Shown piece after piece: positions 41,396 through 51,052 of a DNA stretch of 64,000 nt. The notes under the pieces were generated by a model. The model saw only the letters and a list, made by a program, of their open reading frames with translations. It did not search any database and was not told where the DNA came from. The stretch covers positions 1,288,091 through 1,352,090 of the forward strand of contig NW_003314279.1 in assembly GCF_000143415.4 (NCBI RefSeq), read 5' to 3'. Position 1 is the first letter of the stretch; each line of letters begins with the position of its first letter. The stretch is from Selaginella moellendorffii (taxonomy: Eukaryota > Streptophyta > Lycopodiopsida > Selaginellales > Selaginellaceae). The position numbers and the translations under genes are program-made.

Positions 41396-43105
41396 ATGAA
41401 CAGCTTGGCACGCCTGATCAAGGAATGCGGCGCTTGCCAGGATCTCCGCCAGGCGCATTGGATCCAAGCCCAGATCCAGCGCGTGAAGAAGCAGCGCGAT
41501 AGAACCCTCCTCCTCAATCACCTCATCGAGCTCTATGGGAAATGCGGGAGCGTGGACGATGCCCTCGCCGTGTTCCAGACGATCGAGAAACCTAACGTCT
41601 TCTCCTGGAACATTCTGGCGGCGGCATTTGCCCAGAACGGCGATCTTGAGCGCGCGAGGGAAGTTTTCAATCGAATGCCCGAGAGGAGCGTCGTGTCGTG
41701 GTCGCAGATCACGAATCTCTACGCTCAAAGCGGGGATTTGGATGAGACTTGGAGATTGTTTCTTGCGATGCCGGATAGAACAGTCACGTCTTGGACTGCG
41801 CTCGTTGCGATGTATGCCCAGAACGGGTATTTTGGAATGGCGAAAGAAGTGTTCTATAGGATGCCCGAGAGGAACACCCTTGCTTGGAACGCGATGATCC
41901 AAGGACTGTCGCTCAAAGGCGATGTTCTTGGCGCCAAGGAAGTGTTTGATGCAATGCCCGAGAGAGATCTTGTGGCCTGGACAACGATCGTCACAAGCTA
42001 TGCCCAAAACGGGCATTTTCGCGAGGCGATCCATCTCTTCTCACACATGCCCGAGCGCGATCTCGTCTCCTGGAACGCGCTCATCACCGCGCTGGCGCAA
42101 GGCGGAAGGCCCGACGATGCACTCACGCTCTTCCAATTGATCCCGGTCAAGAACATCACCGCGTGGAGTGCGATCGTGGGAGCGATCGCCCACAGTGGCG
42201 ATGTCGAGGGCGCCAAGCTCGCCTTCTCCGCCATGCCCACCCGAGATCTCGCCGCCTGGAACATCCTCGTCCAGGGATTCATCGCCACCAGCGCCATTGA
42301 GGCGGCGATGGAGGTGTTCTCGCGGATGCCGCAGCGCGACACCGTGCTCGCCACTGCCATCGTCGCGATCAATGCCGAGAATGGCCTCCTCGACGAGGCG
42401 ACGCGCGCATTCGAGGTGATGCCCCAGCGCAACGTCGTCTCGTGGACGATCCTGGCGGTGGGCGCCGCGGAAATCGGCCGCGCTGCGACGGCGCGCGAGA
42501 TCTTCGCGAGAATCCCCTGCTGGGACGCCGTGATCTGGACCGCGATGCTGGGCGCTCTCGCCCGAGGGGGCAATCTCCACGAATCGGAGCTCCTCTTCCA
42601 CAGGATGCCCGAGCGCGACGCAGTGGCATGGAACGCGATGATGAAAGCCATCGCTCGCAGCAGCGGCGAGGAGTCCTCGCGCCTCTTCGATCTCTACGCG
42701 GCCATGAATCTCGAGGGCGATGCCAATCCCGATGCGCTCACTTTCAACGCGATCCTCACGGCCTGCAGCCACGCCGGGCGCGCGATCGACCGGGGATTCC
42801 ACTACTTCGCGATGATGATCGCCGAGCATGGGATCGCGCCTCTCGCGGATCACTTCCAGTGCCTGATCGATGGGCTGTGCCGATCGACCCACCTCGCGCG
42901 AGCGTACGAGCTTCTCACCACCATGCCGCACCGAGCGGACATGGTGTCGTGGACGATCTTCCTGGCGGCGTGCCGCGTCTATGGGGAGACCGATTTGGCG
43001 GCGCTGGCGGCGCGCTGCGCAGTGGAGCTCTCCCCGGAGGAATCCTCGTCTTACGTGCTTCTCTTCAACACCTACATCGATTCGATCGATCGCGTGGGCG
43101 ATTGA
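41396..43105 (+). CDS. S-type PPR protein ending in a partial E motif (cluster B, gene 1)
   Basis: Intronless, 569 residues. The opening DLRQAHWIQAQIQRVKKQ and LIELYGKCGSVDDALAVF precede about twelve S repeats (SWNILAAAFAQNGDLERARE, SWSQITNLYAQSGDLDETWR, AWTTIVTSYAQNGHFREAI and so on). The C-terminal motifs are ACSHAGRAIDRGFHYF, CLIDGLCRSTHLARAYELL and an E1-like end (VSWTIFLAACRVYGETDLAA, SYVLLFNTYIDSI). It stops there without E2 or DYW. Noticeably more GC-rich than cluster A, especially after 42 kb. Role as organellar RNA binder is inferred from the family; the target is unknown. Convergent with the next PPR gene, 28 bp apart. Confidence 0.9.
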   Translation: MNSLARLIKECGACQDLRQAHWIQAQIQRVKKQRDRTLLLNHLIELYGKCGSVDDALAVFQTIEKPNVFSWNILAAAFAQNGDLERAREVFNRMPERSVVSWSQITNLYAQSGDLDETWRLFLAMPDRTVTSWTALVAMYAQNGYFGMAKEVFYRMPERNTLAWNAMIQGLSLKGDVLGAKEVFDAMPERDLVAWTTIVTSYAQNGHFREAIHLFSHMPERDLVSWNALITALAQGGRPDDALTLFQLIPVKNITAWSAIVGAIAHSGDVEGAKLAFSAMPTRDLAAWNILVQGFIATSAIEAAMEVFSRMPQRDTVLATAIVAINAENGLLDEATRAFEVMPQRNVVSWTILAVGAAEIGRAATAREIFARIPCWDAVIWTAMLGALARGGNLHESELLFHRMPERDAVAWNAMMKAIARSSGEESSRLFDLYAAMNLEGDANPDALTFNAILTACSHAGRAIDRGFHYFAMMIAEHGIAPLADHFQCLIDGLCRSTHLARAYELLTTMPHRADMVSWTIFLAACRVYGETDLAALAARCAVELSPEESSSYVLLFNTYIDSIDRVGD

Positions 43106-43133
43106 TTCGAGCCCATCGATCTTCTGGAGGAGC

Positions 43134-44975
43134 TTAGCCAGCACAATTGACATAGCTATGCTCCTCCAAATTCTTGGCGATCAAGGTATTCGAGAGGAGC
43201 AAGTAGGAAGATCCTTGCTCTGGATTGGATCCCGCGAGGAACTGCGCTGCTCGAGCCGCCCGGTAGAGATCTCCGTGGGTCTTGGACGCTGCCAGTAGCG
43301 CCGTCCAAGCCAGCCCGTCGGGATTGTCAAAAGGCATGGCGTGGATGAGCTCCTCGGCCTCGCCCAGCCGCTTTGTTCTTCCCAAGAGATCAATCACGCA
43401 TCGGTAGTGCTCCGGCGATGGCTCCAGCCCCTGATCCACGCGCAGTGACTGGAATTGGCGGCGCCCTTCTTCCAGAAGCCCGCCATGGCTGCAAGCTGTG
43501 AGAATTCCAACGAAGGTGATGGAATTCGGCCTCACGCCATCCAATTCCATCGCCCAATACAGCTCCAGAGCGCGATCGCTCTGCCCAATCTCCGCCAGCG
43601 CCTGGATCATGGTGCTCCATGACACCACATTCTTACTCGCGATTCTCGAGAAGATCTCGCTAGCTTCGCGAAGGCGGCCATTTTGCGCATAGGCCGTGAG
43701 CATCGCGTTGAGGGTGATGGTGCTCCACTGCGGCATTTTGTCGAGGATCTTCCTCGCCTCCCCGGCCTTGCGATTCTGCCCACACCCGACGATCATCACC
43801 GTGTAGCTCATGACGTTCCGCGCAGTGAGGTTTGCAAATAGCTCCCAGGCTTCTTCCAAATGCCCAAGCTGGGCATAAGCCTGGATCATCACTGTCACAG
43901 GCACTATGCCGGGGTCTTCGATTCTATCAAGAAGCTCTCTAGCTCCACGAAGATTTCCATTGTGAGCATGGGCCTGGATCATCGTCGTCAATAGCGCCGA
44001 GTCTTTGAACTCGAGCGTATCAAACAACGCCCTCGCTTTGTCAATATGCCCTGTCTGGGCATATGCTGTAAGGAGGATGGTAAACGCGATTAAATCCCTC
44101 TGCGGCATCTTGTCCAATGCAACCACCGCTTTGAGAAAATCCTCCTCTTGCGCTAGCGCTTGTGTGAGCACCGTCCACGAAACAACATCTCGCTGAGGCA
44201 TGCGATCGAAGTTCCGCTTGACGCTCTCCAGATGCCGTGTTCGGGCAAATGCTGTAAGGATCGCGTTCCAGGACGTGACGCTCCATTCGGGCATCCGATC
44301 AAAGGTCTCTACAGCTGAAGCGATCTCACTGGCGTCCCCAGACGCAGAAATACCCGCGTTCCAAGATCCAAGATCTCTCTCCACCATGGTTTCGAAGACT
44401 GTCCTCGCGTCCTCGGGATGCCCATTCCGGGCATACGCCTTGAGCAGCGCATTGCCCGACAAGGCATTGGTGGCGCGCATGGAATCAAACGTCCGTTTGG
44501 CGTCCTCTACGCTGCCGCAGCTACCATAGACCCCGATCATGGTGTTCCCGGATACCACATCCCACTCGGGCATGAGCGCGAACACTCGCCGCGCCTCGTC
44601 GGGTTGCCCGGCGTGCGCGCAGGCGCCCACCATCGTCGCCCACGAGTTGCAATCCCTGCTGCCGCGCATCGCTGCGAATGCGTCGCCCGCGTCGCGGAGT
44701 CGGCCATTGCGGCCGTAGGCGCTGATGAGGATGTTCCAGGAGTAGGAGTTGGGCTTGTCGATCGAAAGGAAAACCTCGCGTGCGAGACACAAGTCCCCGC
44801 ATTTGCCATAGGTGTCGAGCAAAAGATTGGCGAGGTAGCGGCTGCGCCGGAATTGGGGGCTATGGCGGATGAAAGAATGGAGGCGGCGGGCCTGCGCTAG
44901 ATCCTTGGCGGCGCCACTGCCGCTCAAGAGGCGGCCAAGAGCGAAAAGCTCGCGCCTGACACTCTCATCGGTCAT
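43134..44975 (-). CDS. S-type PPR protein ending in a partial E motif (cluster B, gene 2)
   Basis: Intronless, 613 residues from the ATG at 44975. The leader DLAQARRLHSFIRHSPQF and LLLDTYGKCGDLCLAREVF is followed by about thirteen S repeats (SWNILISAYGRNGRLRDAGD, SWATMVGACAHAGQPDEARR, SGNALLKAYARNGHPEDART). Next are a classic longer motif with VRPNSITFVGILTACSHGGL, CVIDLLGRTKRLGEAEELI, and an E1-like end (LAWTALLAASKTHGDLYRAA, SYLLLSNTLIAK). No E2/DYW. The tail (EEHSYVNCAG) is not family-like and may be read-through past an original stop. Divergent from the next PPR gene, 123 bp between start codons. Confidence 0.9.
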   Translation of the reverse strand: MTDESVRRELFALGRLLSGSGAAKDLAQARRLHSFIRHSPQFRRSRYLANLLLDTYGKCGDLCLAREVFLSIDKPNSYSWNILISAYGRNGRLRDAGDAFAAMRGSRDCNSWATMVGACAHAGQPDEARRVFALMPEWDVVSGNTMIGVYGSCGSVEDAKRTFDSMRATNALSGNALLKAYARNGHPEDARTVFETMVERDLGSWNAGISASGDASEIASAVETFDRMPEWSVTSWNAILTAFARTRHLESVKRNFDRMPQRDVVSWTVLTQALAQEEDFLKAVVALDKMPQRDLIAFTILLTAYAQTGHIDKARALFDTLEFKDSALLTTMIQAHAHNGNLRGARELLDRIEDPGIVPVTVMIQAYAQLGHLEEAWELFANLTARNVMSYTVMIVGCGQNRKAGEARKILDKMPQWSTITLNAMLTAYAQNGRLREASEIFSRIASKNVVSWSTMIQALAEIGQSDRALELYWAMELDGVRPNSITFVGILTACSHGGLLEEGRRQFQSLRVDQGLEPSPEHYRCVIDLLGRTKRLGEAEELIHAMPFDNPDGLAWTALLAASKTHGDLYRAARAAQFLAGSNPEQGSSYLLLSNTLIAKNLEEHSYVNCAG

Positions 44976-45098
44976 AAAACCCAGTCAATGAGTCCACTCG
45001 TAGACTGAAAAAGTCGTCCACTCCTTGACTAAGAAGTCAACTCAACCAGTCAAAGAGTCCCACCTTTTGGACTGTGCATCGCTCGCGCGATCGCGTTC

Positions 45099-47129
45099 AT
45101 GAGCAGGATTCTTCGCCAATTACTCCGGCAAGAGATCGATTCTTCGCCTTGCTCGCAGCAGTCCCCCGCGGATCTAGATCTACATTCACTGATTCGATTG
45201 CTCCACCTCTCCCACGATCTCCCCTCCCTCCGGCGAGCCCACGCCGCGATCACGCACAGCAAACACGCCCACTGCCGCTTCCTCGCCAATCTCCTCGTCG
45301 ATCTCTACGGCAAATGCGGGAGCCCCAGGGAGGCGCTGGCGGTCTTCAGCGAGATCAGCGATCCAAACTCCTACTCCTGGAATTTTATGCTCCGGGCCTA
45401 TCTCCTCGGCGGACAGATGATCGAGTTCCAGCAATTCTTCGATAAAATGCGCGCGAGAAACGCTGTTTCCTGGACGACTGCTGTGGAGGCTTATGCCCAG
45501 GCAGGGTATCTAGGGGAAGCTCGCTCATACTTTTCAAGGATGCCACACCACAGCGTAATCGCTTCTACGTCCTTGATGGTAGCTTACGCGCAATATGGTT
45601 ATCTTGATCAATCAAAAGAAATGTTTGATCAAATGCTCAGAAAGACAGAGGTAACTTGGAACGCTATGCTAGAAGCATATGCCCAAGACGGGCAACTTAC
45701 TTATGCAGAGTTTATTTTTTATATACAGCCTAGGTGGAGCATAGTCTCGTTTACAACTGTAATTGTCCTTTACTCGCAGTTTGGCCAGATAGTAAAAGCC
45801 ACTCAAATGTTTAACGAAGTCGCTGACAAAGATGTTGTTGCTTGGGGAGCTCTCCTCTCGGCAAATGCCGAGAACGGGGATTTGCAGACCGCCGAGAAGA
45901 TTTTCTACCTCATGCCCGGCTGGAGCGTCGCGGCTTGCAACTCCGTCGTTGCGGCCTATGGAAACGAAGGTCTCGTCGACAAAGCAAGGCTCGTGTTTGA
46001 TCGAATGCCCGATCGAAACCTTGTCACGTACAACGTCCTCCTCTCATCTCTCGCTCAGCATCGATTCCACGACTCCAAGAGCCTGTTCGACGCCATGAAG
46101 CAGCGAAACATCATCTCATGGAACAACATCCTGCGAGCTTTCGTCGAGAGCCAGCAGCTGGACGCGGCGGAGGGTCTGTTCTTCGCAAAGTTCCCACACT
46201 ACAACCTCGTGTCGTGGAACATCATGCTTGGAGCTCGCAAGGATTCGAGTCGAACTCGGCAGCTTTTCGATCGAATGCCCCACAAGGACGTGATCTCGTG
46301 GTCCGTTCTCCTTCAAGCTTACGCCGACGCCGGCCACTGCTCGCTTGAGGCCAAGCTTGTCTTCCTCCGGCTCCCTCGCTGGAACTCTTTCAGCTGGAAC
46401 GCCGTGATCCAGATCTACGCCCAGGCACGCAAGCCGGACGAGTGCTGGGAGCTCTTCCAGCGATCGCCCAGCAGGAACATCGTCTCCTGGAGCCTCATGA
46501 TCCAGGCGTTCTTCCTAGCGGATCGAGCCGCCAGAGCCGTGGAGGCCTTTAGCCTGATACCACGCAGGAACTTGCTGCTCGGGAACTCGATGATCGCCGC
46601 CTTGTCCCACCGCGGCCATCTCGAAGTCGCCTTGAGCGTCTTCGAGCAGCAAGCCCCCTCGTCCGACACTTTCTCCTGGACGTCCATGATCCAGGCCTAC
46701 GCTCGAAGCTCACAGCTCCACCGCGCTCTCCGGATGCTGGCGAGGATGCTGCTCGAGGGCGTGGAGGCAACGGAGGCGACGGTGACGGCGCTGCTCACTG
46801 GGTGTGGATTTGGCGGCGAGGTTGACGAGGCGAGGAAGCACTTCTTGCGGATGGAGGATGACTTTGGCGTGAGGCCGAGCTTGACACACTTCCACTGCCT
46901 CGTGGACGCGCTGGGGCGAGGCAAGAAGCTGGATGAGGCGGAGGAGCTCGTGGAGACGATGCCATATCTGCCGGATAAGGTGTCGTGGGTGTCGCTGCTG
47001 GCTGCGTGTAGAATGCATGGCGATGGCGGGCGAGCGAAACGAGCAGCCTCCAGGATTCTAGAACTCGACTCGCAAAACACGGCGGCCTCCATTCTTCTGG
47101 AAGAGTCAACTAGAGTCAGCGCTTGTTGA
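45099..47129 (+). CDS. S-type PPR protein ending in a partial E motif (cluster B, gene 3)
   Basis: Intronless, 676 residues. MSRILRQLLRQEIDSS looks like the start of a mitochondrial presequence. Opening motifs DLPSLRRAHAAITHSKHA and LLVDLYGKCGSPREALAVF precede about fifteen repeats (SWTTAVEAYAQAGYLGEARS, STSLMVAYAQYGYLDQSKE, SWSVLLQAYADAGHCSLEAK). Some repeats are eroded: one carries IYIQPRWS in place of a DEMP linker, and one lacks several residues (RKDSSRTRQLFDRMPHKD). It ends with CLVDALGRGKKLDEAEELVE and an E1-like segment (VSWVSLLAACRMHGDGGRAK) and no E2/DYW. It lies tail to tail with the LRR gene, 131 bp apart. Confidence 0.9.
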   Translation: MSRILRQLLRQEIDSSPCSQQSPADLDLHSLIRLLHLSHDLPSLRRAHAAITHSKHAHCRFLANLLVDLYGKCGSPREALAVFSEISDPNSYSWNFMLRAYLLGGQMIEFQQFFDKMRARNAVSWTTAVEAYAQAGYLGEARSYFSRMPHHSVIASTSLMVAYAQYGYLDQSKEMFDQMLRKTEVTWNAMLEAYAQDGQLTYAEFIFYIQPRWSIVSFTTVIVLYSQFGQIVKATQMFNEVADKDVVAWGALLSANAENGDLQTAEKIFYLMPGWSVAACNSVVAAYGNEGLVDKARLVFDRMPDRNLVTYNVLLSSLAQHRFHDSKSLFDAMKQRNIISWNNILRAFVESQQLDAAEGLFFAKFPHYNLVSWNIMLGARKDSSRTRQLFDRMPHKDVISWSVLLQAYADAGHCSLEAKLVFLRLPRWNSFSWNAVIQIYAQARKPDECWELFQRSPSRNIVSWSLMIQAFFLADRAARAVEAFSLIPRRNLLLGNSMIAALSHRGHLEVALSVFEQQAPSSDTFSWTSMIQAYARSSQLHRALRMLARMLLEGVEATEATVTALLTGCGFGGEVDEARKHFLRMEDDFGVRPSLTHFHCLVDALGRGKKLDEAEELVETMPYLPDKVSWVSLLAACRMHGDGGRAKRAASRILELDSQNTAASILLEESTRVSAC

Positions 47130-47260
47130 GGAAGAACTCACAAGTTTTTGTTGCTGGAAAGTCACATTTTTCTTCGTTGATGCTGCTTGAGATGAAAGAG
47201 AGACAAAGTGGATCAAGAAAATACAGAGTTTTCATAAAAAAAGAACTTACCACTGTGCTG

Positions 47261-48923
47261 CTATGAATCCCAGGACGACACACCACCGCCACCAATGTCA
47301 GGCGCCTCCAAGGCATTTGCCAAAGATGACGGCGCAGTGAGCTCGGCTTTGGGCTTCTTGGGCTTCTTGCGTGTTTCTCTGCCGCCGCCCTCGATGATGG
47401 AAACCACCTTAGAATCTTGCTTGGGCGCATCCTTCCGTTTTTTCTCACGGGGTTTCTCCGTGTTGTCTTTAGCAGCAGCGCTAACAGCGTCGGCGCTCGA
47501 TGCAACAAGCTCGATGAACGGCTTCGCCTCTGTCAATTCATCGCGGCTGTCATCTTTGACACTTGCGGCAACTGTCTCTTTCTGCTGTCGTATTGCGCGC
47601 TGCTCGGTGGTTTGCTTTGGCTTGTTCCTGTGTTTCGTCCTCTGTTTGTTGTCTGTGGGCCGGCCATCGAATACTTGCAGGTCAGGAACTAGACTCTTTA
47701 CCTGAGTACAATCAAACAAACATCCGTGTAAGCAAAGATGAAAGACCAAAAGCTTACATCGTCAGGATAATTAGCCTCATCGCAGAGAGGATTTCCTCGC
47801 AGGCTCAGGTTCGCCAGGGATTGCAATTGTTTCAAGACCTTCGCTAAAAATTCAGTTGAGTGCACGAGCAGAACTTGGATTTACGTACCTTGACACATTT
47901 GAATGTTTTAATACTGTTGTGTCCCACATCAATAATCCGCAAACGAGAATTTAGCCCCAGTTCCTTCGGGAGTTTCTGCAGGATAGAAAAATCATAATAA
48001 TACGATCATCCGGAAAAGAGCTACCTTTAAGTGATTATGTGCAAGCCGAAGCTCTTCCAAGAGCAGACAGTTACTTATCGAGCTTCCCAAATCCTTGATC
48101 TCGCAATGAGAGAGGGATAGCTACAGCAAACATTCTAGTTTACAAGAAGACTGCCGGAAAAGAACAAAACGCTTACCTTCTTAAGTGATGTAAGCCTTGT
48201 CAAAGATGTCCCAAGGCTGGAGATGGGGTTTTGGGAGAGAACTTCGTAGCAAGCACGGTTAGAGTTGACAGATAAAACTGAAATCCAATCTACCTAGAGT
48301 GTCGAGGTTCACAAGTTCGTCAAAGGCTCCGATAGAAGTGATCTGATTATCTGTATGAACCGTCTTACTCAATCAAAAAGACTCGATAAAGAACAGACCG
48401 TTCAGAATCAGAGCGCGAAGCTCTCTAAGCTTTGCAAGCATTTCCGTTGATGTAAGCTCGTTTTTGCTACAGTTGAGAACCTGGAACGAAACAAACACAA
48501 TGAAAGAGAAGCGAGGAAGAAATACGAAAGAAAAGAAAGAGCTTTACTCACTGAAAGATTTTTCAGGCCCTCTAGACCCTTCAAAGACGTGAGCTTGTTC
48601 CCAGAGAGTGAAAGCCATTTCAACTTTTTCAAAGGAGCAAGAGCCTAACAATGGAGCGACCAGTTCCTCAGAAATGAAAGGAGAAAAACCCCTATTCACA
48701 TACCTCAACACTCGTGAGAAGATTCCCAGAGAGGTCAATGCGTGTGAGATTGCCGCAGGAATGCAGCTCATCCGAAATCTATCGAAGCACTGTTTTAGCA
48801 AGATTTTCCTCCGCCAATGTCATCACAACACACCTCATCAATCTTCCGGCGAGCAAGCGCCAGCTCGCCCAGCGCCGGCGCGTCGCCGATCCCAGAGATC
48901 AGTTTGCCGTCGAGAATCACCAT
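47261..48923 (-). CDS. Leucine-rich-repeat protein with basic C-terminal tail (At5g22320-like), about 9-10 exons
   Basis: The ATG at 48923 gives MVILDGKLISGIGDAPALGE. Short exons each carry roughly one 22-residue LRR of the SDS22 type: LTRIDLSGNLLTSVEALAPL, LKWLSLSGNKLTSLKGLEGL, LRALILNDNQITSIGAFDEL, LDTLVLSQNPISSLGTSLTR, LKKLSLSHCEIKDLGSSISN, LEELRLAHNHLKKLPKELGL, LRIIDVGHNSIKTFKCVKVL, with an LRR-cap-like LSLRGNPLCDEANYPDDVK. The last exon is about 150 residues of low-complexity Lys/Glu/Ala sequence with KPREKKRKD and RKKPKKPK, likely nuclear or nucleolar signals. The function is unknown; SDS22-type LRRs scaffold protein complexes, often phosphatases. Domain call strong, role not. Confidence 0.82.
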
Positions 48924-49003
48924 CTAAAGCCCTAACCTAAACCATTCCCGCCAAAAACGTTTATAAAGAAGATAAAATCCTAAAAAGAACCCTAAAAACA
49001 GAG

Positions 49004-50251
49004 TCACCAGCTAGTGATCCACTGCTGCAATTCTAGCGAGCGCTTCCTCCACCACTTGGGCTTCTTCTTCCTCACTGGTATGTACACAGATTTTCCCTTG
49101 TACATCGACGCCAGGCACTCCCTGGGCGCGCTCCATCGAAAATCCCCTGCTTCCTTCGCAAAGGACGAGTTCCGGAAGCGATTGTGCGAGCTCCGGGAGC
49201 GATTGACATAGCCGGCCCAATCACTGCTCAGCAGCTGCAAATCCTTGACCTTGCGATGCATCCCAATGCAGCAATTCGCGTGCATTGTGCAAATCTCGCC
49301 CACGCGGTGCTTGGCCTGGCAGAAGCTCCCAAAAAGCTCGGTGCGCAAGAACCTCGTCTTGACGCCCATGTCCCAGTACTCGTCCTTGAACATGGCGGCG
49401 GTGAGGACGTCTTGATCCGGCTGGCCCGGGAAGGCGAGGCGGGCATGATACCAGTACTTGTAGAGCTGGAGCGTGCGATTGTTCGCATGGGCGTGCATGA
49501 AGCCACAATTTGGATATGCTGAGTCGCCGTGATGGACGGGGTAGTAGTCACAGGCCATCTCCAAATCGGCATCTGGATGGAAGTGCTGGAATGGATCACG
49601 GAACCACATCACATCGGCGTCCTGCAAAGATCTCTCGAGAAGAATTAGGGTTGGGGGGTAATTTTAAAAGTTGAATTTTAGGGTTCTTACCGAGAAGACG
49701 AAGCTATAGCCGAGCTCGAGGACGACGCCCAAGAGGTAGATCCGGCGCCACATGAGCTGGATGAAGTCGTGGGTCATGAATCCCTTGGCGGAGGCGAAGT
49801 CGAGGCCGGTGGTGCGCAGCGCGTAGCAGTGGCTGTGGATGGCCAGGCACAGGTCGTGCGAGATCTTGTCCACCGCCACGATGAGGAGGTGATCCAGCAA
49901 GGGCTCCGTCCCCTGCCCCGCCCGGAAGCTCCCTAAAAAGAGATCCAGGATGCCCGCCGACACCCACGCCCGGTTGAGCGTCGTGATGATCACCGTCCTG
50001 TTCCGGAACGCCGCGGCGCCCAGAGCTTGCTCCAGTCCTCGCAGCTCGCGATGGCTCTACACAGTGGCTGGATTCCCGCGATCAGATCGAGCAAGAGCTT
50101 ATCGACTCACGAATTCGGAAGAGAGAACGCGCGTCGGCGATCGATCGCCCAGGTCCGGGGCGTGGAATTGCCAGCTCCACAGCGAGCAGAGGTTGTAGGT
50201 CCCAAACACCATTAGGGCGATGGACGCGAGCCTCACGGCGCGGCGAGCCAT
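49004..50251 (-). CDS. Golgi type II glycosyltransferase, nucleotide-diphospho-sugar transferase (GT77/DUF271-like), 3 exons
   Basis: The ATG at 50251 starts a type II anchor (MARRAVRLASIALMVFGTYN). Exon 2 begins near 50060 (LRGLEQALGAAAFRNRTVII, TTLNRAWVSAGILDLFLGSF, HDLCLAIHSHCYALRTTGLD). The last exon opens with DADVMWFRDPFQHFHPDADL, containing the DxD metal/sugar-nucleotide motif, then ACDYYPVHHGDSAYPNCGFM, PDQDVLTAAMFKDEYW, RFLRTELFGSFCQ and HANCCIGMHRKVKDL. This matches plant proteins such as At4g15970 and, more distantly, RRA/XEG113 arabinosyltransferases. It should transfer a sugar to a cell-wall or glycoprotein acceptor; donor and acceptor are unknown. The exon 1-2 join is inferred (donor GTGAGT near 50112). 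Confidence 0.85.
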
Positions 50252-51052
50252 CTCGGGTTGTGTCACTAGGGCAAGAAACCGGGGCCGTTATGACCGTTAG
50301 AAAAGGAATGTGCGAGGGATATGCTGGGTATTCCCGCCAAGATGCTCGGAATATGGGGCCACTGGGCAAGATGCTCGGGTACTTCGGTGTACGACACTCC
50401 GGCTCTGGTGGGTCAATGCATTACGAATGCGCGCGCGCTGCTAAAGCTAGCGGTAGCGAGACGTGTTCTCCTCAAGTATTGGAAGCGGCGATACCGGGGC
50501 GTCTTTATTTTTCCAAGATTCCCGTTTTTGTCGCGTTGCTGGATCTCCATGCATGATTGTGTCATGACAACCTTAGACAATCGCGTTGGAGGGCCGATCC
50601 AACGGCCAGAGTTCGGTTTTCGATTCGCCCAGGCGTTTCGCAAGGGGGAAAAGAGAGGGAGAATATGCGAGGGATATTCACCGGTGGGGGTCAACGTGGA
50701 CAGCCTCCCTCGTCTTCGGAAAAGCTCCGTCACGCTGTGGTGAATATTCACGCGTGGTGTGCGTGGCCGTGGCCCCCGCCGTTGGATGGGTCGCTAGCGG
50801 CGGATGCCAACGGTGGATTTCGCGCCCACCATTTTGTGATGAGAGAGAGAGAGAGAGAGGAGAGAGGGCAAAGTTCCAGAGGATTTTGGTTAGCGGATTC
50901 GATTAGATTGTAGCTAATAGGCACTCCTTTTCTTTCTGTTCGTTTTTTCTCACAGATTCGGTCGTGGTGGTGGTGGTGGTGGAGTCCAATTGCCGCACGA
51001 TTTCCCGGTGAAATCGACCACCACCGCAAAGAAATGCCCACCTTGCCCAGGA
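50252..51052. promoter_or_regulatory. Divergent promoter region between glycosyltransferase and NLP genes
   Basis: 800 bp between start codons. It contains a (GA)n run at about 50841-50860 and a (GGT)n run at 50963-50983 in the probable NLP 5' leader. A CTCACAG acceptor-like site near 50955 leaves room for a 5' UTR intron. No TATA box stands out. Open frames here are short and unsupported. Confidence 0.45.

Noticed and set aside
42041..43153. Minus-strand ORF of 370 codons overlapping a PPR gene
   Set aside because: Antisense shadow; its Arg/Glu/His-rich composition mirrors the repeated PPR codons and there is no recognisable domain.
50841..50860. Possible CRISPR-like or satellite repeat at the GA run
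   Set aside because: Simple dinucleotide microsatellite; CRISPR arrays are not expected in a plant nuclear genome and no spacer pattern exists.
50990..51052. Upstream extension of the NLP protein
   Set aside because: The extension begins at a TTG codon; the first in-frame ATG is at 51053, which starts the usual acidic N terminus.
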